The position numbers were made by a program, and so were the translations under genes. A DNA stretch of 22,153 bases from Priapulus caudatus (lineage: Eukaryota > Priapulida > Priapulimorpha > Priapulimorphida > Priapulidae), in contig NW_014577330.1 of NCBI RefSeq assembly GCF_000485595.1, positions 300,002-322,154 on the forward strand, written 5' to 3'. Of this stretch, positions 9,980-19,300 are shown in pieces (position 1 is the first letter of the stretch; the number at the start of each line of letters is the position of its first letter). The notes under the pieces were generated by a model, which saw nothing but the letters and a program-made list of their open reading frames with translations, did not search any database and was not told the DNA's origin.

Positions 9980-10168
9980 GAAAATTTTGGTTCAAGGATA
10001 GAGAATTAACATGGGTCCCAATAAAACCAATGTCATTTACATCAATATAAATATAATATTATATCAATATAATAGGTTAGGGTTATGGTTAGGGTTAGAA
10101 TTAGGGTTAGGGTTAGGCACATTGGTTTTATTGGTACCCATGTTCTCTATCTTTGGGCCAAAATTTTC
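9980..10168. mobile_element. 189-bp foldback/MITE carrying telomeric TTAGGG repeats
   Basis: Arms 9980-10033 and 10119-10168 are inverted copies (GAAAATTTTGG, GATAGAGAA, ACATGGGT, then AATAAAACCAATGT), with one 4-base gap and a few mismatches. The loop holds an AT-rich segment and a degenerate TTAGGG array (about 10075-10117). No target duplication or coding sequence is seen. Confidence 0.75.
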
Positions 10169-10304
10169 AATGCAAAACAAAGAAATATATTTAATTCCAA
10201 ACATAAACTAAAGAGTAAAGTTACAGAACAAATATTAAATAAATGCAGAAACAAATAAAATACAAAGAAATACAGAAAGCAGAGGAAAAAAATAAAATAA
10301 TCTT

Positions 10305-10380
10305 ATGGAGTTCGAACACGGTCCCTTACTATCACTGTGACACGAAGCGAAAGCTCTACCGTTGAGCCACTCAGACTAAC
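10305..10380 (-). repeat. tRNA-related SINE-like segment
   Basis: On the minus strand a box A-like TGGCTCAACGG is followed by a GCTC/GAGC D-stem and, ~40 bases later, a box B-like GTTCGAACTC. The anticodon and T stems do not fold well, so this is not an intact tRNA. The sequence after it on the minus strand is T-rich, as in a SINE body. RNA polymerase III promoter origin is likely; the SINE family is unknown. Confidence 0.4.
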
Positions 10381-10400
10381 TTAAAAGTTGTGGATATGGA

Positions 10401-10432
10401 CCCTAACCCTAACCCTAACCCTAACCCCAACC
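10401..10432. repeat. Interstitial telomeric repeat (CCCTAA)n
   Basis: About four CCCTAA units then degenerate CCCCAACCC. It is oriented opposite to the TTAGGG array at 10075-10117, 280 bp away. Confidence 0.85.
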
Positions 10433-10439
10433 CGAATCA

Positions 10440-10560
10440 CCGACTGTTTTCAGTTTGCCCAATCTTGAGATTGGTCAGCCAAACTAGGGAATCCGCAGTT
10501 TGGGCAGCACAATCGCTGCACAATCTCGAGATTGTGCAGATTCCAAGTTTGGGTAGGACA
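10440..10560. repeat. Pair of related hairpins, one a perfect 24-bp palindrome
   Basis: The first hairpin is CCAATCTTGAGATTGG (about 10459-10474). The second (10516-10539) is a perfect 24-bp palindrome centred on CTCGAG. Both have the AATCT-x2-AGATT core and are flanked by CAGTTTG- or AGTTTGGG-type sequence, as if the module was duplicated. The two units may be ends of an unrecognised element. Confidence 0.6.
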
Positions 10561-10690
10561 TGGCTACGCGACCGGTTTCGGACGAGGAGCCGCTAGGCTA
10601 CGCGTCCGGACATCCATCTCACACAGTGATCTTGCGACACGTACATGCATGATTGCGCAACGGGACGCTCTGCTGATTGCCGAGTGTGTG

Positions 10691-10722
<32 letters not shown>

Positions 10723-10991
10723 TGCGTGCGTGAGACAAAGAGAGAGAGGTAGAGGTGTGTGTGTGTGAGGGAGAGAGAGAGAGCTGTGCGTGTGTGTGCG
10801 AAAGAGAGCGAGAGCGAGGGAGGACGGATGAAAGGATAGATGGCAGCAGTGCATATATTGTATATTTTCGGCAATCAGCAGAGCGTCCCATTGCACAATC
10901 ATGCGAGTTCGCGAGTCGCGCGATCACTGTGTGAGTGGATGTCCGGATGCGTAGGCTGGAGACTAGGCGACTGGTTCCGGACGCGTAGCCA
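10561..10991. mobile_element. 431-bp foldback element with microsatellite core
   Basis: Arms 10561-10682 and 10869-10991 are inverted copies. Matching blocks include TGGCTACGCG at the outer ends, CCGGACATCCA, CACACAGTGATC, GGGACGCTCTGCTGATTGCC and others, at about 80% identity overall. The 186-bp loop consists of TG, CGTG and GA repeats. It has no coding capacity; the long frames here on both strands are repeat translations. Confidence 0.8.
10684..10830. repeat. Compound microsatellite (TG)n(CGTG)n(GA)n
   Basis: Runs of TG, then about six CGTG units, then alternating GA and TG tracts fill the loop of the foldback element. Confidence 0.95.
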
Positions 10992-11640
10992 CTGCGAAAA
11001 TAATATTGCCAGGTCACGGCGCACTCCTTTACGGCTTTAGTTTAAATGAGATTAATTAGCTATACGGTACATGTAACACTCTGTTTACTCAACAGTTACA
11101 AGTCTTCTAGTCACGTGTTGTCGTATGCGCACAAAGCAGGCAATGTGAATAGGCGTGAAGAAGTCATGGTAGAATAGTGTTAGGCTTACAATGCCATGTT
11201 ATAGATCTGTTATTCATGTACTTCTGATGACGATGTTGTCGTGTGCTGTAGCACTAGCAGTATGCAAAGTGTAAACACACAAGGCAACGTGCACGCATGA
11301 CAAAAATGTGGATACCAAAAATTACAATTATCCACATCTACCAGTGCATGTAATAATAGAAACAATAATGTAACCCAACAAGAGTAGGGTTACAACGCGA
11401 GCCTATTCTTTTCTTTGGAGGATCCCCTGAGTGATTCACTCAGGGCGGTTTTATGGTGGGTTTTTCGAGACTAGAACTTCCAAACTGGGTTTATTCTAAA
11501 CACGAACCTTTCTCCGCTATCCTGGGACTTACCATGTATCAAAATACTCTGTATTAAACTAATATAACCTGTTACAAAATTTTGAAGTGATGAGCGACGA
11601 TATTTCGAGCGCCATTTCTGTTGACCGGTGACGTACGCAT

Positions 11641-11783
11641 TCCCAATGTGTATAGCATTAGGCTAACTTCGGCTCCAAGATCGAATGCATCATGGGACGC
11701 CTGCTGTCAGTCATGATGTCACCAGAGCCAGCATGTCAGGCAACACAGGAGCCTAAGGTAGCCGAATGCTATGCGCATTGGGA
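11641..11783. mobile_element. 143-bp terminal-inverted-repeat MITE
   Basis: The ends TCCCAATGTGTATAGCATT and (reverse) TCCCAATGCGCATAGCATT match, and the homology continues for 36 bases through GGCT(A/C)C-type sequence with about six mismatches. The interior is under 75 bp. No target duplication is evident. Confidence 0.6.
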
Positions 11784-12004
11784 CTCTAGTCTGTAATGCT
11801 AGAGCCATTACTTAAACCTTGCCACATACTCTATATTTACATAGAAATGTATGTTTCTGTGATGGTTATGTGCATCAGGCCCATATAGGTTATGTTTGTG
11901 ACTATGGATGCATGTGTGTCAGGGGGTATATCTAAGCAAGACTGAAGAGGAGAGTAGCCAGTAGCCACTACTAATGTATGATTGTGTCTGTACATTTTGG
12001 CTTT

Positions 12005-12036
12005 AATAAAAGACTAATCTGTGTGTGTGTGTGTTC
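12005..12036 (+). terminator. Orphan poly(A) signal with GT-rich downstream element
   Basis: AATAAA at 12005-12010 is followed 10-25 bases later by a GTGTGTGTGTGTGTT run. This is the textbook layout for cleavage and polyadenylation, yet no plus-strand gene is recognised upstream. It may end a non-coding RNA or be chance. Confidence 0.35.
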
Positions 12037-12448
12037 ATGTTCTTGTCTTTTACATCCTATATGACGATTGGCACATCCAGAATATGTATGTTCGATGGCA
12101 GTATCCTCAAGATCACAGAGATGGAACCAGTACACGTGAACAAACAAGACACACTTGTCTGCAGTAGCACATGTTGAACCAAGCCACGTGATGTTTCAGG
12201 TATTAACGTCTATGCTTACTTAACCAAGTTACAAAGCACACTAGTATTATAACGCTATAGTGTTTACGTTTCGATGTCTTAAATCTCATCGTTTCTGCAC
12301 AGCCACGTCCATTTTGAATTTTCTGGCGGTTGTCAACTGTTGGGGCCAATTTTCAGCAATCTGCATGGAATTAGCTTGATATGATTTTAAGAAATCCATT
12401 AATATTTATATAGGACTTTCTCTAATATTTTTGTGTTTGCTGTGCATG

Positions 12449-13275
12449 CATTACAGGGTTTCTTCTGAGGGAAAATTAGACAACGGCGGTAATGGCCAGT
12501 TTGGGGGAAAAACGCACATGATGGATTCAAAGGCGTGCAGTAGGCACGAATGTGGATTCTGCAGGCAGACGCAGGGGGAGAGAGGTAGAGGGGGTTCTGG
12601 GGGGTCTCTCCCAGCAAAATTTTAAAAATTTGAATGTCTTCGACTGCATTTGAGTCACCCCGAAAATAAAATTTCACCTTTTAGTTTAAATCTTACTCTG
12701 TTAGCAGACCTACCAAGTCTCACGCTGCGCATTTCGCGGGAGACTCACGCATCTGGACCCATTCTCCCGCACTTCCGCATGCCCTACGCATTGTCACGCA
12801 TTCACGCAAAAGAAAAAAAACCAAAAAAAGCAGCCCGCGACACCCCTGTTACCCACGTCCATGGCTGTGCACATCGTGGCTCGTGCTTGCTGGCTGGGGT
12901 GGCATTGATTGAAGTATGGGGGGGGGGCGAATGCACTGATTGTTACGGTCGCGTGGGCATGCTTATATTGCTGTATATGTAGGGGTGGGCACTGCTGGTA
13001 TGAGGGAGCGACAGCAAGACTTTCCCGGAATCGAGGAAAAAGCTGCAATCGGGAATGACACAGGAGTGTGCCGGCACGCAAAAAGAAACGTTGCTGTGAA
13101 TTTCATTACGATTTTCCATGTATATAGTCAGAAGCACGTGGTGATCTATTTATTTTTGGATTGACACTATTTTGACAACTGTGGGTAAATACAGGAACAT
13201 TTTCACAACGGCGTTGTTAAATTTGACAACGGCGGTGCGCCGCAGTGCCTCCTATGTAGAAGAAACCCTGCATTA
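12449..13275. mobile_element. 817-bp non-autonomous DNA transposon upstream of Roquin
   Basis: The element spans 12454-13270. The 13-bp terminal inverted repeat CAGGGTTTCTTCT is perfect at both ends, flanked by CATTA (12449-12453 and 13271-13275). Subterminal GACAACGGCGGT occurs near each end in the same orientation (12479-12490 and 13225-13236). CAGGG ends recall hAT elements, but the duplication seen is 5 bp, not 8. No transposase domain is visible. It ends 125 bp before the Roquin start codon. Confidence 0.65.
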
Positions 13276-13336
13276 TAAATTAAGAATTAGGCTGTGCATT
13301 ATTATAACTAAAATGATAAAAAAAAATTTGTTTCAG

Positions 13337-13395
13337 CCTCTATGAGGGAAACTGACCTGGCTAGGCTTTATCATATTGATAAGTGAAGAAGAAAA
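13337..13395 (+). other. Putative Roquin 5' UTR segment after a splice acceptor
   Basis: TTTGTTTCAG ends at 13336 and could be the acceptor of a 5' UTR intron, making this 59-base segment the leader just before the ATG. Without transcripts this is only a suggestion. Confidence 0.3.
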
Positions 13396-16300
13396 ATGCC
13401 ACTTCAAGCCCCACAGTGGACAGACTTTCTGTCCTGTCCAATATGCAACAGTAACTATGATGGAAATATTCATCAACCGATTAGTCTTGGGTAAGCACAC
13501 ACATATATTGCTTACATGTAGTAAATAAGTATATATATAGTGCGTGGTGTGTGAGTGTGTGTGTGTGCGTGCGTGCGTGTGCGCGCGCACGTGCGTGTAT
13601 TGAGTAGGGTTCACCATAACGTTGACAAGTTAGGAATGGTGGCATTTGATAAGCTGCTTGGGTTTGCACGTAGTTGTGATGAGCATGCACACCCATATTT
13701 TTAATCATCAAACAATGAATGAATAACAATATTAATTGACCAAATAATATATTATGTAGGAATTGGTTGAATAACTGAGTTACAGTCACAACTAATAGCC
13801 CTATCTAGACTGAGTGAGGTACCACCCTCCCCCCAGATATTGTTGCTAGGTTGGTGAAGCTATCCCAGTTGATACGTGTTAATTTATGTTAGTTGATCCC
13901 AGTTAATCATGCATGCCTTCCAGAATACTGACGTCATGAAAATTCGCTGCCAAGCATTTTAGAATGTTATATCATGTAAATTGATTGCCCATAGAGCCCC
14001 ACAACGCATTCCACGTGAATACATAATTTTTAGCTCACCTTGACATCGTCAAGCTGAGCTATTGCCATGGGTCGCCGTCCGTCGTACGTCCGTCCGTCTG
14101 TCAACATTTGGCTACGGTCCACGATAACTCAGGAACCGTTTGACCCACATGTTTGAAATTGGGTATAGTTGTTACTGCTATGCTCCCTTATTAAACGTCC
14201 TATTTTGGAGCACGCCAGTCGACGTACTTTCGAGCCACGGCAATTTTTTGGCAAAAATGAGAATTGCCATTAGTCAGTCCAGGTTCAACAGATTTTGCTC
14301 ATTTTTGGTATGTGAATGAATAAGGGCTAGGGGTTTTGATATTTAAAAAAAAATTATGCAAATTAGGTAGGGTGTGGCAATTATATAGCATATTATATAG
14401 ACACGCAGATAACAAACAGTCTGTGGTGTCACACTCGTCTGGTTCGTTTTACAAGATTTCATTGACAATATCTTTAATGCAAAATTCCTGCTATGAACAT
14501 ATTATGATTTATACTATTATTATTATATTATTATTATTATGATATAATGATTTATGCTAAGAAACATCAAAGCGGGTATAGCGCCATCTACCGTCACATT
14601 GTGATTCATTTTGGTTTATAAATTATTTATAATTTATATATAATATAATTGATTATTTTCACATAAAAAATTACACATATAATTTTCAAGAGTATATAAT
14701 GGGAGTTCTCCCATATATACTCTTTGTTTCTATAATGTATGTCAATGGTTGCTCAATTAAAACTGACTTCTTCTCACTCACTCATTTGTGTCCTTTTTTG
14801 TGGTGAGCTACAGTGTCATTGACACTTTCATTATATTGGTTCGATATCCAACTCAACGCGTGACTTGTAGGGTTTCTAGTCTGTAAGGTTGGCATAATAG
14901 TGTTTATGTGTTGTGACTAGCTTCCTCTGACGCACTCTGACACTGATGGAACATTCTCTTTCTCACTTCAGCAGAGAAGTGATTACAGTAGTGTGTGTTT
15001 GTGTGTTGATGTGATATCATGTCAATTTAGAATGTAGTAGGATTTGGACGCAGACGATTTTCAAAGTGTCATAAATGAACATGCTTTTGCAAATCCATCG
15101 GAATGCGTTCAATGATGCTGGGTTCACGTACACTGTGTCACGTAGGATGGTGTCATTAACTAATTATACAGGTGTTTGCTTTGAGTACTTTTTGCATACT
15201 AGTTGATTTACCTTTATCTTTTCCCATTATCGCTGGTATATACAGATTCAGGTGATTTTTTATCTCATATCGTAGCCAGGAAATCCGAAATGACGTATTT
15301 ATAGAGTCGAGTTGCAAGTAGATTTATGTCATGGCATCATAGGGCAACTTGAGTATTTGCCCTTAACTTAAGGAGAAGGGTACGATTCTGTTCATGTGCA
15401 ATAGTGGCACCAATGGGATCAACTTTACCTGAACCCGCTGAACATTGGCTTTCTAACTAAGGTTGGAATTTACAGGCACGGCAACAAGTTCATGATGTAG
15501 TTTCATGCGTTCGTAAAAGTTGTAGAGGATCGAAAGTAGACACAGGAAGATTTCAAATGACTTTGTGATGGTGTTAGTAAAGGGGTGGACACACTAGGCG
15601 ATTCTTTATGCGATCAAGCCGGCCGGCTGAAATCGCCTAGTGTGTCCAGTGAATCGCGGTCGATTTTCGAGTCGGCCGGCTGAGTCGCCCGAATCAAACA
15701 TGTTTGATCATTATTTGAGTCGCACGACTATATATATACAATGCGCGCTCAAACAATGCAATACTATACAATGTGACTATACAATGCTCTACTACGTGCG
15801 CCCATATGTACAATTAATCAGCCAATCAAACGGTGCCATTTTCAATCATGTGACTATCATCGTCATTCAGCCGGGCGGCTCAATCACATGAAAAATTGGC
15901 TAGTGTGTCCACAGCTTAACATACACTCGGCTTTATGGACGTTTGGTTGTTAGTGAATATACACTGTGATAATTAATGTCATCCTTACAGCGAATGGTGT
16001 CTACAGCTATAGCGGATACTTCAGGCATCTTTCACTGATACCACCTATATAGAATAGACACCTGTCTAGGAAGGACCTTGAGATTTCTTCCCCTGAGTGG
16101 CAGTTACACAGTGAAACCATCTGTATAGAATGAACACTTGCCTATGACAGACACTAGGTGGTGGAGGTTCCCACTAGCAATTGACTGACCCTCTTTCTGC
16201 CCACTGAGCAAAAAGACTGTCTTCGGCACATCGTACATTTGTATTTGAAGTACATTGCAATAACGATTTAATAATGCTAAAATTGTTATGTGTAGCCGTC

Positions 16301-19300
16301 ACTGTACAGGATGCTCGAATAATGATTTCTCGTCGCTTTTCAGTTGTGGACATACAGTATGCAAAGCTTGCTTGCTCAAGCTTCAATGCCTGCAGTGTCC
16401 GTACGACCAAACGCAGATCAGCAGAGAGATCGAGGAGCTGCCTGTTAACTCTGCATTGCTACAGCTGGTGGGGGCGTCTCCGCCAGCCAATGAGAAAATC
16501 CCGCTCACCGGGCAGGACCTGCAGCTGTATAAGACAGCGAGGCGCCTCATTGAACAGATAGCACTCTACTTACAGCCCAGTACGTGTGTGATGATAATTT
16601 GCACTTTTATTCTGATCACAGTCGAGTGTGTGCATGCGTGCGTGCGTGTCAGTGTGTGCGTGTGTGTGTGCGTGTGTAGCGTGTATGCGTGTGTGTGCAT
16701 AATAAGTCATATACATGTTTATTTCTGTAATTTTGTTTGTTTGTTGGGAGAGTTAATGTTGGTAGGTGGTTCATGCATATATATCTGTGCGTGCGTGTGT
16801 GCGTGCGTGTGTTTTGATTGAAACAAAAACAAAGGCAACTATGCCTGCGCCTTTCATAAATATAGCATGTAGAGGTATTTTGTTGGAATGTTTTCCTTGC
16901 CCTATTCCAGCTTAAAATTAAATATAACGATAATAACAATAATAATAATAATAATTCGTATTCTTTAGAACTGAAAATATGTCATGTTTTGTTGCCTAAT
17001 CGGTGTTGGAATGAAATATGATTTGAGTTCTGGCTTCTTTGCAGCTGGGGCTATTCAGCTGAGTAGGCCAATGCAGCGCAAGTTAGTGACGCTAATTAAC
17101 TGTCAGGTATGTTCCGTAATGACGGTGCTTGTAAATGAGAGCACAAACCTTTAGAACGTGCGATGCATCTATAACTCGAAACAAAATGACGTAAATAAGC
17201 CCATGATCTTTTAGAACAGTGGTTCTTAACCTTTTCTGAGCCATGGACCCCTTTGAGAATCTGGTGAAAGCTACGGACCCCTCCCCAGAAAAAATGCACA
17301 TAACTTACGTCATTAGCACATAAACGCAAAAATATTATGCGACTGGTTAACGGCCCTCCTGAAGCCCATCCACGGACCCCGAAGGGGTCTATGGACTACA
17401 GAGGTTAAGAACCCCTGCTCTAGAGTCTAGAACATGTGTGATGCATTTATAACGTGAAACGAAACAGTGTAAAGGCCAAGCCACACTGCAGCGACAACGA
17501 CCGACCGTAACGACAAACGACTTTTCAGAAAATTAGAAACTATTGTTTCCTATGAGCCATTGCACACTGACACGACGACGACCGGCGACAACCTCGACGA
17601 CAAAAATATTTAGAAACGTTTCTATTTCCCAGCGACTTTCGCCGGCGACACTTTACAAATGGCCAATCACAGCAGTTTCCATCGGCACGTGACATCGCCA
17701 TTACGTCATAAAATTATAAACCAATGCTAGCCAGGAAGTAGACTGGTCCCCAACGCTAAACTCGCACCGCCTGTCCGAAACAGTGATAACAGTAAACGTG
17801 CGAACCCATCTAACCAAAACGTGCAAGGCTACGGTCAGCCATCAGACATGATTATTGTTTACGTTCGTATAATATGCTGCGTATATATTACTTTATTATA
17901 TTCTCGTTATACATAGAGCGTTTTTACAGCAATTTATTTAAAAGCAGCAGCAGGAGTTTTTTGCCGTTTGCTCATGAGTGGCACTGTGGTGAGTGCTGGG
18001 TGAACTTTGTCGTTACGTTCGGTCGTTGTCGCTGCAGTGTGGCTGCGCCAGTCGCCGCGACTTTGTCGTTTGTCGTTACGGTCGGTCGCTGTCGCTGCAG
18101 TGTGTCTTGGCCTTAAGTGTGCGTACGAACCTCTAGAACACGTGCGATACATTTAAAACGCAAAACGAAACAACGTAAACGTCTGCACGAACTTCTAGAG
18201 AGCGCGCGACGCATCTGAAACAGCGTTTGCGTTATCTCCCGTGTGTCTCTCCGCTCACTTTCAGATGATCGAGTCGGACGGCCGGGGCAGGACGATGCGC
18301 TCGATTCGCTCGCTGGCTGAGCGAAGTGCCACCGAGCTCATCCTGCAGCACCAGAATCCGCAGCAGCTGTCAGCGAACCTGTGGGCTGCCGTCCGCTCAC
18401 GCGGATGCCAGTTCCTCGGACCCGGTGCGTATGATCGCTTGCCACGCGGGTGAGTCCGCGTTTTCCGAGTTGCGTGCTCGTTTTCCATTGGACAGACGAG
18501 AGATGACGTGTTGGTTGTGTGTCGGACGGGCGGAGGAGGGTCTGGGAGAGGGTTGCAGCGATCTCTGCCCAGTTACGCGTGTCGTGAGCAACCCTTGAAT
18601 GCACAGATGTACTCTATCGGTGCAGAGATGTGTACATCAACCTGTGAACACGCAGCGTGACTGCGTTGGAACTGTCAACAGTAAACGCAGCTGGAAATTA
18701 AGGGATGTCAATTAGGCAAGCGATGTGTGGAATGTAATAGCGTTGCGAGTTAGCTTTAGCTTTGAAAGCACGTTGGACCCGGCATGCGTTAAAGGCCTCA
18801 TGAGAACCCTGCGTTACCACCAACACTAGCATTCTCACAATGCTCGTCTGCCGTGTTACAGCAGTACCTATGTAAGCCCTGCCATTGTAACAGTTTTCCA
18901 TTCGCGTTCGTCATTTTTTTAACGGATATTCTATTGTCAGTCGTCGCACTCACGAGATGCAGCGATGTATCGTTACATGTTATGTGCTGTTTGTTGCGTG
19001 CAGCTGTTGCATGTGAATGTCGCGTGTCGTGTACGCACGCACGGTGCTACGCAGCCAGCTTATCTTGGGGCGTCTCCCTCTCTCAGCCATGCAGGAAGAA
19101 GTGCTGAAGTTGATCTTGCTGGCGCTAGAGGACGGTTCGGCCCTGTCCAGAAAAGTGCTCGTACTCTTTGTTGTGCAAAGACTTGAGCCGCACTTTCCAC
19201 AGGCTTCAAAGACCAGCATCGGGCACGTCGTCCAGCTTCTGTATCGCGCATCCTGTTTTAAGGTAGGCGTCTTCATCGCATACATATCTGCTCTACTTGT

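Larger units (their letters stand above)
10992..12448. other. Intergenic region between HDHD3-side repeats and Roquin
   Basis: No coding region is recognised. It contains a TGTAACCC/GGGTTACA hairpin (about 11370-11395), a CCTGAGTGATTCACTCAGG palindrome (about 11427-11445), the 143-bp inverted-repeat element and a well-formed poly(A) signal at 12005. The last might mark the end of an unrecognised plus-strand transcript. Confidence 0.5.
17138..18228 (+). repeat. Dispersed ~57-bp direct repeats in Roquin intron 3
   Basis: Four related units contain a TCTAGAAC-(CGTG)-CGATGCAT-x-TAAAACG-x-GAAACGAAACA-x-GTAAA pattern: about 17141-17200, 17419-17473, 18121-18180 and 18181-18228. Units 3 and 4 are still adjacent. 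Units 1 and 2, and 2 and 3, are separated by two transposon insertions. The simplest reading is one older tandem array later split by mobile elements. Confidence 0.6.

Noticed and set aside
10305-10380. Functional tRNA gene
   Set aside because: Box A- and box B-like strings exist but the anticodon and T stems do not pair, so a SINE-type remnant fits better.
10401-10432. True chromosome end
   Set aside because: The telomeric blocks are short, in both orientations, and embedded in unique sequence and transposons.
10532-11017. Overlapping frames rich in CVCVC or THTHTH
   Set aside because: They are translations of the microsatellite and foldback element on both strands.
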